Source: Gavia stellata
Lineage: Eukaryota > Chordata > Aves > Gaviiformes > Gaviidae
NCBI RefSeq assembly: GCF_030936135.1
Contig: NC_082613.1
Span: 124,001 to 188,000, forward strand
DNA length: 64,000 bases
Direction of reading: 5' to 3'
The notes beneath the pieces are model-generated. The model saw nothing but the letters and a program-made list of their open reading frames with translations. It was not told the DNA's origin and did not search any database. This document shows, one piece after another, positions 28,801 to 41,000 of the stretch (positions are counted from its first letter, which is position 1; each line of letters begins with the position of its first letter). The position numbers and the translations under genes were made by a program.

Positions 28801-31800
28801 CCTATGAAAAACCTAAACAGAGGCCTAATAAAAATATGGGCAACTTTTAGGTATTGCGTATTTCTGGGTGATGCAGAGCCGATATCCTGTATCACTCTGA
28901 AAGCCTTTACCCAGAGAAGGTGCAATGGCAACAAAAGTATGAATTTTACTTTGTTCTCTCCTTCGACCAGGTTCTTCTGAGGAAAGACGAGTTTATAAAA
29001 AGGCCTTGGCCAAGATACTTGGATCAAACATCACAGAAGGACACACAGAATCTCCAAATGAAAGATCTTCAGAGACAATTAGAAACCCTGGAATCTCTGG
29101 GAAATTCAAGCTGGCTGAACCTCCAGTGTTTGGCAAAGACATTACCCTAATCTTAATTCTCAATAACCTGTCTTTTGACCGCAAGACTGTGAAGGTGGAC
29201 ATGAGTGCATCAACCATCCTCTACACAAGGAGAGCAGTGGCAGAGATCCTGAAGGCAACCACTTCTGTGGATCTTGGTTCTAAACAAGGTAAATTTTAAT
29301 GACCCTAAGGAGCTAATATAGCCCTCTTCTTCGCCACATGAAGGCAACTGGAAGGAAGAAATATCAGTATTGTATCTGTGCATCTACTTGTTCCATCTCT
29401 TAATAGTATTGTTTATGACTACATTTTACAAGGTTTGGTTTTTTTCCTCTGAAAGCTTTCACTAGTTCAACCAGGAATTGAAGGTCTCATGAAATGTTAT
29501 ATAGAAGGTTACATTTATATAGTGTTGCTTCTGGAGCTATAATATAGTTGTGTGTGTGTCTGTGGTAATTATTACATGTATAGGAACACATCTTACTCTC
29601 TTGACAAATAAAAATGTCTGATGTATGCTTTCTGGCACTCAACAGGCAACAGTTTAATAGAAATTAACTAGAACAAAGGTTAAAAGTTACAGTGAAACTC
29701 TGTCTGTTTTGAAGAGTCAAGGCTATTAAAACTATTATAGAGATCTTTTTCATCCCCAGGGGCTACAAAGATAAACACTTTTTCCATGCACAGCAGAAAA
29801 GTTGTAGGACTACAATAAGCAGCTGACCAGGTCACTTGAAAAGGATCTCTGTGAAACTTGACCCAAACTTTCTCCTTGACTGAGGTAAAACAAATAGGAT
29901 ATAAGGAGGGAACAGATAAAAATGGTTACACCTCTAATTATAAGAAATACAAAGGGACAGGAATCCAGTGAAATGCAGATGAGCAGAATCCCTCAGTTGC
30001 AGGCCAAAATCATCCATTCAAAACTGTAAGGGTCAAATGAGTTAAAGTAGAAATGGATCACCGGAAGAGGGAAATACACAACCAGTCTCACAAGGAAGAA
30101 ATAAACAGACTCCAGCTGCCTTATCTTCTGTTCTCTTCAATAATTTAAAAAACCCTCACAATAACTCTCTTTTCTTTAGCATTCTTTGAGAATGTAATGG
30201 TTCCTAAATATATGTCTGAATTCCAGGGAAACATATCCGGTTAAAGATCCCTTATTCTTATTATGGAAAATATCTGACTACTGACAAAAGGATCCAAGTT
30301 ACTGCTTTGTGTGAAGTCATGCACATGCATGGGGTAAAGTTGCTGGTGGAGAAGACAATCATTTTAGAGGACACAAACATTATCATTAAGGTAAACAATT
30401 CTCTCCCTGATGTCCTGAACAGACAGAAAGAACTACAGAATCTTTCTGGAGCTCAGATCTTAAAATGAGAATCTGGGGATAAATGCATTAATTTAGGATG
30501 CAATTTCAGATGTTGCTCTAAAATTCTGTGCGCTTAAATCAAGAAAGTAAGCATCCAAGAGCCCAATTTAGAATCTTTGCCTGAATCTGGCCCCCGTTCT
30601 TCAGAACAGGTCTGTTACCTTCTTTCTTTCCCAGTCACACACCACTGCTTTACGTTCACAGAGCTTGTTTTCATTTCATCTGTATTCTAATTATTTGCAG
30701 TGCTTGTGTCACCTTTAAACAACTCTACCTACTCCCAAAATACAGACTTAAATCCTTAATTCTAATCCATGTTAGGGCCAGTTTATATTGTTTTAACACT
30801 TTAATCCTAATCAATGATGTGCCAAAAAAAGCCACTCAGCAACCCAAAGATTAGACAGGTTTTACGAGATGTGCCTGTATAGTCAGGGCTCTATTCCACT
30901 GAAATTGTGCACAAAGTATTGCAGTAAAGCTTGACAGCACTATTTAGCTAATCCAAATCCAGCTTCAAGTATTAGGAAAGGCATACCAACTGTCAGTTAA
31001 ATGTCACTACTCCTACCAATATCTCATTCATCCTCAAATATGAGAGATGTTCTGCTTACAGTTTGACTGAAGTCTGACTTCAGGAAAGTGTAAAACAGCG
31101 AGTGACCAGAAACGTGTCTTTGTCATTTAGATTCCTCGGCGGGTTGTAGTGAACAAAGCTGTTACTCTAGAGATCTCATATGCCAATCCCCTCCCTGAAC
31201 CTGTGAACCGCTGCGTACTGCTAGTGACTTTGATGAATCAACAGGTCAAGATACAGTAAGTGAACACTGTAGCATTTACTCAGTGCTTCTAACATGACCA
31301 AGAGCATGTCTAGTTTCTCAGTAAGAAAAAAATCATGGCTGAATTGTCTTTTTCATATTTTCTATTTATGAAAATAAAAATGCCACCAAATATATATTGA
31401 GATATTACAGTTTCTCAATCATGTATTATTTTTTCCACGTAGGAACTTCTTTAACAACTAAAAACTGCTAACATTCTTCCTTCCTGGGAAAGTCAATGGG
31501 CATGTCAAATTCTTTTGTCTCTCTGATATTTCTTCTACAGCTTGGCTTTCTGTTTCTATTTTTATATGCAGTACCCTAATACTACAAAAATAAGTCTCAG
31601 CTAAAGCGAACAAATAACACACTACCATAGCTCCCCTCATTTCACCCAAACACGAAGTAGCTCTGTTCTCCTTTAAAGTAGGAGAAAATCATGCCTTTTT
31701 AAAACATAAGAGCAAAATGTTCTATCACTTTTTTTCTTTTCCTCTGGGCTCTGCTGCTTTATGGATTAACTTGGTGTTGAGGAGTTCATATTTCCTAAAG

Positions 31801-32480
31801 CTTGTTTTATTATAAAACAGCCTGACTTGCTGTGGCTCTAGAAATATTTGGATATAATAATCCATAAAAATATGGAAAACATTATTCCAGTGAAAGACTA
31901 AGTCAATTTAGGCCAAAAGGAGACACAAAACAGAGCACCCTGGCCATTAGAAAAATCACATTATTGCCAAAATGGATATGAACCAAGCAGGCATCAGACA
32001 GAGTGCTGACCTTTGACATCAGAGTTTTCCAATTCTGAGTTTGTGTTGACTATCCAAACTTGTACCCAGCCCTAACATGGAGGCATGACATAGCACTTCT
32101 CATTTCCATCAGTCTATGCAAGAGTAAACAAAGATGGTACTATCGCTTCTCATGTCTTAGTCTACACAAAACCTCAAACCCTAAGTAATTCTCAAAAATC
32201 ACAGCTGGGTCTCAAGTAACTGTTGGTGCTCTAGCTATCATGCAGTTCTGCTTCTTGGGAATCTCAAGGGAAGACAATGAAAGCCTGAATTGATTGATTT
32301 CTAATTTTTTATTTTTTATTTTTTTTCAGTCTGGCACGACTGGCACCGAGGGAGAGATCAAAAATTAATTTTGAATTCACACCTCGCAGGACTGGGCCCT
32401 TACAGCTGCAAGTAGACTTCTCTTGTGACAAATTTTCACATGTTAAGGGATTTGTAACCATTGCAGTAGCACCTGCATAA
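16815..32480 (+). CDS. TGM6-like transglutaminase, extra paralogue between TGM3 and TGM6 (696 aa, 13 coding exons)
   Basis: Coding exons: 16815-16821, 18803-18976, 19178-19417, 23753-23871, 24659-24787, 24950-25130, 25381-25516, 27122-27225, 27314-27556, 28971-29288, 30227-30390, 31131-31255, 32330-32480; GT-AG throughout, 2091 nt open. The protein begins [12 protein letters not shown]. The catalytic triad is complete: Cys274 in YGQCWVFAG, His332 in YHVWNE, Asp355 in [11 protein letters not shown]. Trp238 matches the transition-state Trp, and AHDVDRNLS keeps the third Ca2+ site. Exon 3 and the C-terminal [11 protein letters not shown] resemble the downstream TGM6, and the hinge carries an N-I-T sequon at 464-466. 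Odd points: exon 6 is one codon longer than in its neighbours, and exon 12 is three codons shorter and has lost the usual EGSGLL-type loop of the last barrels. Intron 3 (4.3 kb) and intron 4 hold antisense CR1. Family and likely activity are clear. Orthology is not: it may be a sauropsid-specific TGM6 duplicate or an old member lost in mammals. Confidence 0.88.
22337..22870 (-). mobile_element. Old CR1 LINE fragment, antisense, in TGM6-like intron 3
   Basis: The + strand reads as a degraded reverse complement of a CR1 3' region. It starts 'cagaatcataaactcagagggcta', continues with 'ttatctggtcccacac', 'aggcaggttcagtttagcac' and 'cactccaacaaaacac', and ends with 'ggcacctggaactgcacaca' and 'gttctccaggcccatgctggccc'. 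Divergence is high. Borders are approximate. Confidence 0.7.
24222..24365 (-). mobile_element. CR1 LINE 3'-end fragment, antisense, in TGM6-like intron 4
   Basis: The + strand contains 'catagaatggtttgggttgg', then 'aagggacctttaaagatcat' and 'tcaggttgctcaaagcccca'. This is the reverse complement of the classic avian CR1 3' end. The copy is only about 145 bp and is better preserved than the older CR1 at 22.3 kb. Confidence 0.85.
25348..25368 (+). repeat. T21 run inside the exon 7 acceptor tract of the TGM6-like gene
   Basis: An uninterrupted run of 21 T lies 10-30 bp before the AG that opens exon 7 at 25,381. It doubles as the polypyrimidine tract, and an upstream TTTGTTTGTGTTTGG stretch extends the T/G-rich character. 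Homopolymers of this length vary between individuals and are error-prone in sequencing. Confidence 0.85.
26099..26155. repeat. Three tandem copies of a 19-bp unit
   Basis: The unit ACATGATATTCTTTAAATA occurs at 26,099-26,117, 26,118-26,136 and 26,137-26,155. The middle copy differs only near its end (AAGAA in place of AAATA). It lies in intron 7 of the TGM6-like gene. Confidence 0.85.
26700..26790 (+). mobile_element. Ancient CR1/L3-type LINE 3'-end relic
   Basis: The strings 'tagatggactattgg' and 'tctgacccagtatagctaa' match the 3' end that very old CR1/L3 elements share across amniotes. The copy is heavily decayed and its limits are uncertain. Confidence 0.4.
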
Positions 32481-32808
32481 TGTGATGGAATCAGTCTCCC
32501 ATTTTAGCATTAACATGGCAAGACATTCTCCTCTGTATAGGGACAGTGATGACAGCAAGAAACTTCCCACAAAAATTGGTGACCTCTTACACTGCAATAG
32601 AATCAAGTCTCCTGCTTTCAACAGTGCTTAATTATTTAGTCTCTAATTGTATTTCCTTTTTTTTGTCCTCTTGTCAGAAAAATGAAGCCTCTTCCTTGTA
32701 GAAATAGTTTCATTGTTTTATCAAATCTCACTGTGTTAAGCCCCTGGTTTTGACTTTTCCATCAGATAATTAATACAGTCTCTTTGTCGCCACATTCTAA
32801 TTGTCAGC

Positions 32809-32814
32809 AATAAA
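32809..32814 (+). terminator. Poly(A) signal of the TGM6-like gene
   Basis: AATAAA, within CAGCAATAAAGAAAAAC, lies 329 bp after the stop codon. It is followed by a T-rich stretch about 25 bp on. It is the first canonical hexamer I see after the stop. Confidence 0.65.
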
Positions 32815-32829
32815 GAAAAACTACTCATA

Positions 32830-34862
32830 TAACTGTATTCTTTTTTTAATTAATTGTGCATTCCATGGAAATATTATGAGAAATCACAACATTGAGGAAA
32901 GTTCTTTTTCCTTCATTACACAAGCTTCTTACCTCAGAAAGTAGAACATTTCCTCCATTGTTCATTTAATTTCTGTATGTTGTGATACCTGTAACTCTGT
33001 GAACAGGGAGGAAAAAAGCCTACGAAGGCTGGAAAAAGTAATGTCTGGGGACCATGACAACAGTATTTCTGTAGCCTGTGGGCGTAGGCCTGTCACAGAG
33101 TAGACAACGCATGTACATATTCAAATCAGTAACTTAATTCCTATGTAACGTGGCAGAGTCCCAAGCACCACGAAGCATGGGGAGAGTCTTGCATTACTAC
33201 GGAGGTCCACCAACACAAGGCAACTAACACTTGTTGCCCACCTGCATAAGGTCACTGGGACAAGGAACGCGTTTATCTTCAAACCTTCCCAATGTAACTC
33301 ACTCACAGCCAGCCCCTCCTCCACACCTCTGTCCAGCGTTTGCGTGCAGACGCCTCTTCTGTGGTTCCTGATCCTGACAGTGCCAGGTACCAGGTCTCAC
33401 CTGAAACGAACCTTCAAGTAGCCTTAAGGATTCCCTCTTACTGCAGGCAGCGTAGCCTCTCCAGGGGCTGCTATGGAAGCTGATGACTGATAAAGCGCAG
33501 GAACCACCTGGCCACACCTCAGAAGTAGGGTGTGAGGCAATAATGGCGTACCAACAGCTCTGCCAAGCCCGAAGATTTAGATTTGTTGTCTGGCAAAATT
33601 TCTGAACCACAGAGCTGTCAGGAGTTTGATATGGACATCTTTTGTCTGACAGGTGATAATATTTCAGAGTCTGACGCATCCAGACCCGATCACAAATGCT
33701 TACTGAAAACAATACACAAGAAACCATAACAGAACTTTGCATTCCTTTTTTAAAAGTAAATTTAAGCTGCAGGTAATTAATTTGCCTTTTTCGCTGCCAG
33801 CAATTTTTATATGAATGTGGAAACAAAACAGAAAACAGCAACAGACAGAAAAAGACACAATGTAGAGTGTGTAGAGGTGAGGAAAATAAGGGATCACCCC
33901 TTCTCTCCTTACTCCTCAGTCACAGTCCATTGAAAGTTCAGAACAGCGTGCAACCTCCTCCTGGGACAAATTGGCCCGGCATGTTCTAGATAAGTTGTGA
34001 CACAGGATGAGGGAGGAGGGAGCATGAGGGAGCTTCAAGAGCGGAGAAGAGAGTGTCTGTAATTAGAGTGGGCAGGGCTCAGAGCAGAACAGCAGCTCTG
34101 TAGCTTCCCCCAGGGCCCAACTCAAGATGCCATGCCAAATTGTTACAGAGAAACTATGCACATGTATTATGAATGCCAAACTATACAGAAAAATTATTAA
34201 AAGCAGAGGCAGCCATTAAACACTCCTCTGTACTTAATAGAAATCCCTGATGCGCAGGTGACTGCACAACACTGCCCTCTCTGTGGGATGTATTGCTTCT
34301 TATGTAAGAAATGCATATTATAGGTAACCATGTCAGGAACAGATAATGAGAACATCACAACTCCATATGCTTCCAAGAGAGAATGAATTATATGCAGTTA
34401 TGTGAAAGATCTTCAGGCAGACATGCCTTAAAAAAAAAGTGGTTTATGCTATGCAAAGTCATGATGCTACTGAGTGACAGTAACACTAATATATTACAAA
34501 TCTACTTAGAACACTCCTTGTCCCATACATCCATGTTGTACGATATGTATATTTGTCTATACCTGCCCTCTGTACCTGCAGTCTCCAAAACCCTGAACTG
34601 ATGCAAACCAAACCATCCAAAATTAAGGTTCTTCTGTCTACTTAAGACTGCATTTCCTTCATTAGACCCAATTTGGGATGTTTTCCTCTCTTAGTAGTGA
34701 AGACACCAGGATACTGTTTATCATCTTTCCTCAGCTATTCACCACTTTTAAATAAGCATAATTAGATTCAAGATTGTGCAATTAAAGCAGTCATAAGTAG
34801 ATGCTCATGTAGGATATTACTACAAAAACAGTAACTAGCAACCACAGGTCACACCCAGCTTG
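32830..34862. other. TGM6-like to TGM6 intergenic region
   Basis: About 2 kb. No exon of a recognised gene was found. A 180-codon open frame on the minus strand (33,299-33,841) has no domain or family resemblance and looks like chance. The rightmost part should contain TGM6 promoter elements. Confidence 0.5.
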
Positions 34863-34869
34863 TATAAAT
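34863..34869 (+). promoter_or_regulatory. Candidate TATA box of TGM6
   Basis: TATAAAT, in CTTGTATAAATTCTAG, lies 147 bp before the TGM6 ATG at 35,010. A start about 30 bp downstream would give a 5' UTR of roughly 115 nt, with the short first coding exon in the same exon. The position is plausible, but no cap-site evidence is available. Confidence 0.4.
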
Positions 34870-35009
34870 TCTAGCTTATGCAGTGAAGTCAAAAGAGTCC
34901 TAAGTCCTTTGTGGCTCATGCTGGTGGGAGAGGATTCAGAATGTTCTTGCACACTTTTGTATCTGTAACCTGAACTACGCACAAGTGTGGAAAAGAAGAA
35001 AGAAACCTT

Positions 35010-38000
35010 ATGGCAGGTAAGTTAAAAACAGCCTGATTGCTCCAGACATGACTCTTCCAATACAGATGAGTGACATTTGCTGAGGAAACAGGATAAATTA
35101 CATATAGTTGTTCTCTTGGCAATTTAGCCCTTTTTAGGTTAAATGCATTTATGGGTTATTCTACTAGAACTGTTGGTTTTTTGTTTTTGTTTGTTTTTTT
35201 TTTTTTTAATATCATGGGTCTTGAACATATTCTTTTTTCCTGTAACACAGAAAAATAGAGTATGAAAATATTTTTTCTATCATATCTATTAACTACCGTA
35301 CACAGTGCTTTTGCAGCCACCTAATCAACACTGTTGGCTAGTGATTTGGGCATCAAACTGCCACACAGAAGTCCCAGGCTCTAATCCATCTCTGATATCG
35401 AATTGATGCCTGGCCTCAGGTCACTTGATGGACTCTGGATGCCCATGTTCACCTCCCTACAGAGGGGCTATATTAGCCTGCGTGCTGCTTTGTCGAAGTG
35501 TAGTTCCAGTATCTATGTATTATATTGCACTTGCTCTCACTCTAATGCTGACTGGAAAGTTCTCTAGTTAGAAAGATGTGTCATATAATACACATACACA
35601 CACCCCAAGAGTCTATCTTCAATTTAGCCTAAGGATTTTTTTCTGCTATAGCTTCAGCTTTCTGTCAGAGGCAACAAGAATCCTGTGTGCATAACAATCA
35701 GCATTTTCAGCAGCCATCACCAATTCTGCTGACTTTTGTTTATGAGCATGCTCCCAATGTCTATTCATTAGAGGATAAACACTTACCCAAACAAATTGTT
35801 AGAAGTTTGCCCAATTGTACATTGACAGGATTATTGAAAATATATTTTTTCCAACAGAGAGATACTGAAAGCAGAAAAAGGCATTGTAAGATTTAAATTG
35901 AAACTGTGAAGATCAAAACAAGGAGAAATTTGAAGTACACATGGACAAAAGACTGGTATCAGGCTTTATTGTGCTCTTGGCCTGTATATAAACCATTTTT
36001 TGCTGATTTCCTGCACATATTCACTAGAAGCGCTTGTGCAACCGTGGTCTTTGCAAGGCAAACCAAACTATTAATGCAGTAAATTCTTAGAGCTAACCAA
36101 TGCTAGCCACTGCCTTCTTTATCTTTCCTACTTCTCCAGGTGTCCCCTCTTACTCTGTTATACATCTTGTCTTTGCCTGTGACATTCCACTCTGAAAGTC
36201 TTAGCAGCACTGTTTAGGTCCTTAAACGTCAGAGCCCCACTAGTATCAAACCCATGGCTCAGTTGGTATCAAATCCTCTATCTGCTACATTTTTCTTTGC
36301 GGACATGCAAAATGCTCTTAGTTACCTGCATCATTGCACAACCAATGACGTGCCTGATCCCCGCCCCAAAGAGCCTGGACATTTAACTTGCACAGTTCAG
36401 GATACACAGTGGTAGGATATACATGGGTGAAGTATTGCAAGGCTAACTTCTTTTCAAACTCTGAGCCCAAGCCCCCTTCAGAAACACGTTCTAATTCACT
36501 CTTAAATTAGAGGACCTGATGTTAGAAATGCTGTTTTCTGTAAGTCCTTTTCAATTTAACATATTTAAGTCAGGAAAATAAAGCGATGATGCAAGTGAGA
36601 AACTTTCTAGACATTTTACATCATATGACTCAAACATAACACTCCTATCAGCGGAATTTTTTTTCCTCCAGGTGACATATCTGAAACAAGACCCTCCACT
36701 TCACTGAAAACACTCAAACATGTTTATGCTTACAGACTACAAGAAAGCAATTTGCTTCAGGAACTTACTGCAGCCTCAGAACTGCAGGTGCACGGTCATG
36801 TTTCTTCCAAAAAGCTGAAAAATTAGTGTAATTATGACTACATCCAGACGTCAGAGAATGCAATTCTGTGCTGCAAACACAGCAAAAAAGTCAAATCCCA
36901 CCCTCTCTATTTCTACAGTAGAACGCTATGGATTCCCTCAGATATGAACCTCATTCCAAGTGATTCAATGTGGTGCTAGACCAAGTCCTGTATCTTAGTT
37001 CAGTGAAATGATGGAAGTGTTGCTTACAGCACCATTAGTCTGCAAAGGGTTAATACGGTTTATTTGTGGTAGGAAATTTTCTTCAAGTGAAATTCCTCTG
37101 TAATATCATACTGGGGAAGGGCACTTCTCAAACACGTGTTCATAGAGGGATCTGTATTTTTTCTGCTTTGTTTTTGTTCAGTTGGGCTTTTTTGTTGTTT
37201 TTTAATTAATCGAGGAAGAAGAAAGGTTGAAAGCTTTTGTGATCTGTGCTTCAGTGTCCCATTTTCAATGGCGGGCAACCTATCATGATACGATAGAGCA
37301 ATCCATAGCACTGCCTCAAGATACACCACTCCTAATCCTACCATCTGTCCTCTGTTGGTTATCTTTTTCCAACAGAGTGTGAAATAACACTCAGCTTCAA
37401 GCAACAAAACTGTAAATTAACTGAGATACAAGATACATGAGAAGATAACGTGCAAGTTCGACAATGAAGATACTAGCCTTCTATTCATCATCTGTCATAC
37501 AGCATTTCCAGGATCAGGCATGCACTTGCTCATGAGAGTTTTAATACTTCTTTCTGTACATCTGTAAAGCTTTCTAGGAACTAGAGACCCCACAGAAAAA
37601 GAGCAGGAACATGGTGGAATAGAATAGTCTCTTCAAACTTCCAGAGAGTCTTAAGTTGTTTTTTATTTTGCAATTTTTGGTACCAACAGTGGATTTTTCT
37701 GTTTTCCTAGAGCATGTAACTCCAGCTATATATAAATATAATAAAATTACTACATTAGACAAGCTGAAAAGATGTACAAGTTTGAAGGAACAATGTTTTT
37801 AATTAACTTGCTTTGTGTCTTTCTAGCCCTGAAAATAGCAAATGTCAATTGGCAATCCAAACTAAATAAAGCTGCACACCACACCTCTGATTACAGCAGC
37901 ACAGAAGCAATCTTGAGGAGAGGACAGGCCTTCAACATCACTCTGAACCTCCAAACAACAGTGCAATCTGGGGACAACTTCACCTTCATTGCAAGCACAG

Positions 38001-41000
38001 GTAAATTCCCCATGGCACTCACCTCACATCCAAGTCACTCCAGCTCCAAAACACTAGTGCCTTACAGCTCTGTGGTCCATTCCTGAATCATTAAGCTTCA
38101 TCCTCTATCATTCAAAATTCACTGTCCTTTTAGGCTTAGGAGCTCCCATTTTAAAATTCAATCTGTACCTTGAGGCAATAGACAGTTAAGGTAATAATTA
38201 ATAGAAAGGTAGGGGCCATCCTCCTTCCAAAAACAAGCCTATACCTCTGCTCCTAAGGACCTACCTGCAATACCACAAGTTGTCTTCATTCTGTGGAACT
38301 CTCTCTCTCTCATAGACCATCATCCCCCATTTGTCTCCTCTCCCAACCCTCTACTTCACCTGTTTAAACTCCCCTTGATTAACTTCATGTGTTCCTTATT
38401 ACTAGAACAGTCTACATGACCCCGTTCGTAAGACTCCTATCTGTATCTTCCCAAAAGGCTTCTCCATAAAGTTCTCCAGGCAGCTGCTAACTCTTCATGA
38501 AATGTGCATTAAAATGTGTTGCCCACCCTGCCTACATATTTTTGAACTGTCAGGTTTTCAGGACAACAGGCCTCCCTCCTCACTTGTCTAGAATGATTAC
38601 GGGCGTACTCACCTTTACTGAGTCGTGCATGCTGCATAGTAGGATTCTATGGATCGGAGCGCAGCTAGTTTACATTGAACAAGCATTTGATCTGATAAAC
38701 CACAATTTTTCAATGTAGTCATTAAAAAAAATACGTAATTGAGATCATCACTGACCCCAAGTTTGTCACTCAGAGCTGTCATTCAGAATTGCTGTCCCTG
38801 TTCCCTCTGGCAGGACCATCTCCAGCAGAATCACAGCAGACCAAGGCCATATTTAACCTTTCTGAGGAGGGTGCCAGTGGCTGGAGTGCAACCCAAGAGC
38901 CCAGTGAGCCTGGCTGCATGAACTTCACAATATTCAGCCCAGCCAATGCTGTCATTGGACGATACAAACTCAAACTCCAGATTGTTTCTGGGAACAAGGT
39001 CTCTTCAACACTGCTGGGCCAGTTTGTGCTACTCTTCAATCCCTGGTGTCCAAGTATGTTTTGATGTATCGTGTCCTTCGAATAACTTATTGTCACAGGA
39101 AACCTGAGTGTCACGGTAAAGCATGTACCTGACAGTCACAGCTACAGAAAGATTTTTATTTTTTGCTCAACATCAAGGATCAAGTTTTTGCCCCTTCTTC
39201 AGTGCTGCAATGCATCAAAGATCCAGCCTCTTGCTTGTAGAATAAGAAATCAGAGGCAGGAAACATTCCAAATATTTATTCTATAATTTTTTCCCTCTGA
39301 TACTTGTGTTCAGTTTTAAACCAAGCAATATGTACCAGTAAGACACATACTGAGATTAGTGAAGGGACAGGAGCATAGTCAGTTCCCCTCAAAGGAACTA
39401 ACTTCATGCTTATTTTATTCACTGTCTAAATTATTACAGTAGTATAGCAGGGAGTCCTGAGCCTGAATGCACAGGCAGCCTGACCTGTTCCCTAGAATTG
39501 CCCCTGAAGTGAGATTTTCAGTTACAGCAGAACAACTTTCCTTTCAGCCAGCATGTCTCATTCTGCTTCTAGATGATGATGTCTATATGGCTAATGAAAA
39601 GGAGCGACGGGAGTACGTCCTGAATGACAGTGGAATCATATTTCAGGGACTGGAAAAATACATTCAACAAGAAGCTTGGAACTATGGACAGGTAAACAGC
39701 ACCACCTATTCCAAAACTTTGAAAATAAGAACAGTGGGTAAATAGGCTCTTGAGGAGAGAGAATCATTATCTCATAGTATAAGAGTTCAGTATTCCTCTC
39801 TCACTCATGATTTTCTTGCAGATATATGTCTCACTTATCAATATATTACAGCAGCAGCAGGATTATTTCCCCTGTCTGGCGTGTGCTAATACAGAAATAA
39901 AAGAAACAAAGCACAGGTTTACTTTTCTTTTGCCTATTACACAAACTGGTGAAATTCTACTTGTTTCTTGACCCTTGTAAAGGGCAAAGGAAGCCATTCC
40001 GGTATTAACCTCTAGGTATTGTGAGCCTAGCAGATCTAAATATTTACACAGTTGGTTCAGTAATGGGGCAGAAGACACTAAAAGGATATCCCAAATCTAC
40101 TCAACTGAAACAACTCAAGTTGGAATTTTTGAAAATCAGTTTGGCCTTCTAAGCATAACTGCTACAAATACAGTCGTAACTACAGCCCATCTGTAGTCAC
40201 ATAGCTATCCTGCAACTTGTTGGGCCAATCAAAACCATTCCTGACCACTTTATGCCTTACAACTGCACCAGCAGTTGCACAGAGAGCATTTCTATTAATC
40301 CTCCTGATCACTGTGGCTACTTTTACACTAATAAATGAAATGAGGCCATATCTGCTTTCTGTCTCAGAGATCAAGTGGCATCCTTGCCTGACCACATCCA
40401 TACAACACAGCACTTTGGCAGTCTCTGGGCCCAACACAGTGTCTCTGTGACCCTAATCCACAATAATTATTTTTGTGGGTGTCTTTCAGTCCAGATCATC
40501 TGATATAAGGTGAAGGCAGCCCATCAGAGTGAAGCTTTCGTAACAGAGGGGTACCCGTAGGGGCATGACAGGATGTGGGAGGGTGCGAAGCCTGCTGAGC
40601 CAGACCTGCAGTGGTCTTGTCCATTCCACGAGGCCACATAATGTCTTCGTGAATGCTAGCAGCTATGGCCCCAAACCATGCTCGTACACATACTGTCTTT
40701 AAAGTACTATGGAGAGTCAGCAGCTTTCTTCTTGGCCCCATCTTCTTTAGCAGTACAGAAAACGCCTATATTACCAACATCATCCTATTGTGCTAGGAGA
40801 AGGAAAATAGGTGGGGAGTTTACCCTTTGGTTTATTTATTAAATTAACCTTTAATATACCGCTTGTTTTGATTTCAGTTTGAAGAGGATATCCTTGATAT
40901 CTCTCTGGCTATACTGGATCGAAGCCTGAACCACCGTGAAGATCCAGCTGTTGATGTATCCAACCGAAACAATCCTATCTATGTGAGCAGGGTTATCAGT

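Noticed and set aside
16815-32480. The middle gene as a TGM pseudogene
   Set aside because: All 13 exons have proper splice sites, the frame is open and the catalytic triad is present.
33299-33841. Open frame of 180 codons on the minus strand between the TGM6-like and TGM6 genes
   Set aside because: It is the longest non-TGase frame, but it has no domain, no repeat of known family and no coherent composition. It also has no splice context, so it is probably chance.
38497-38718. Reverse-transcriptase-like scrap ([12 protein letters not shown]) in TGM6 intron 2
   Set aside because: It resembles the LINE AFDxxNH motif, but only about ten residues match and the flanks give no further LINE signal.
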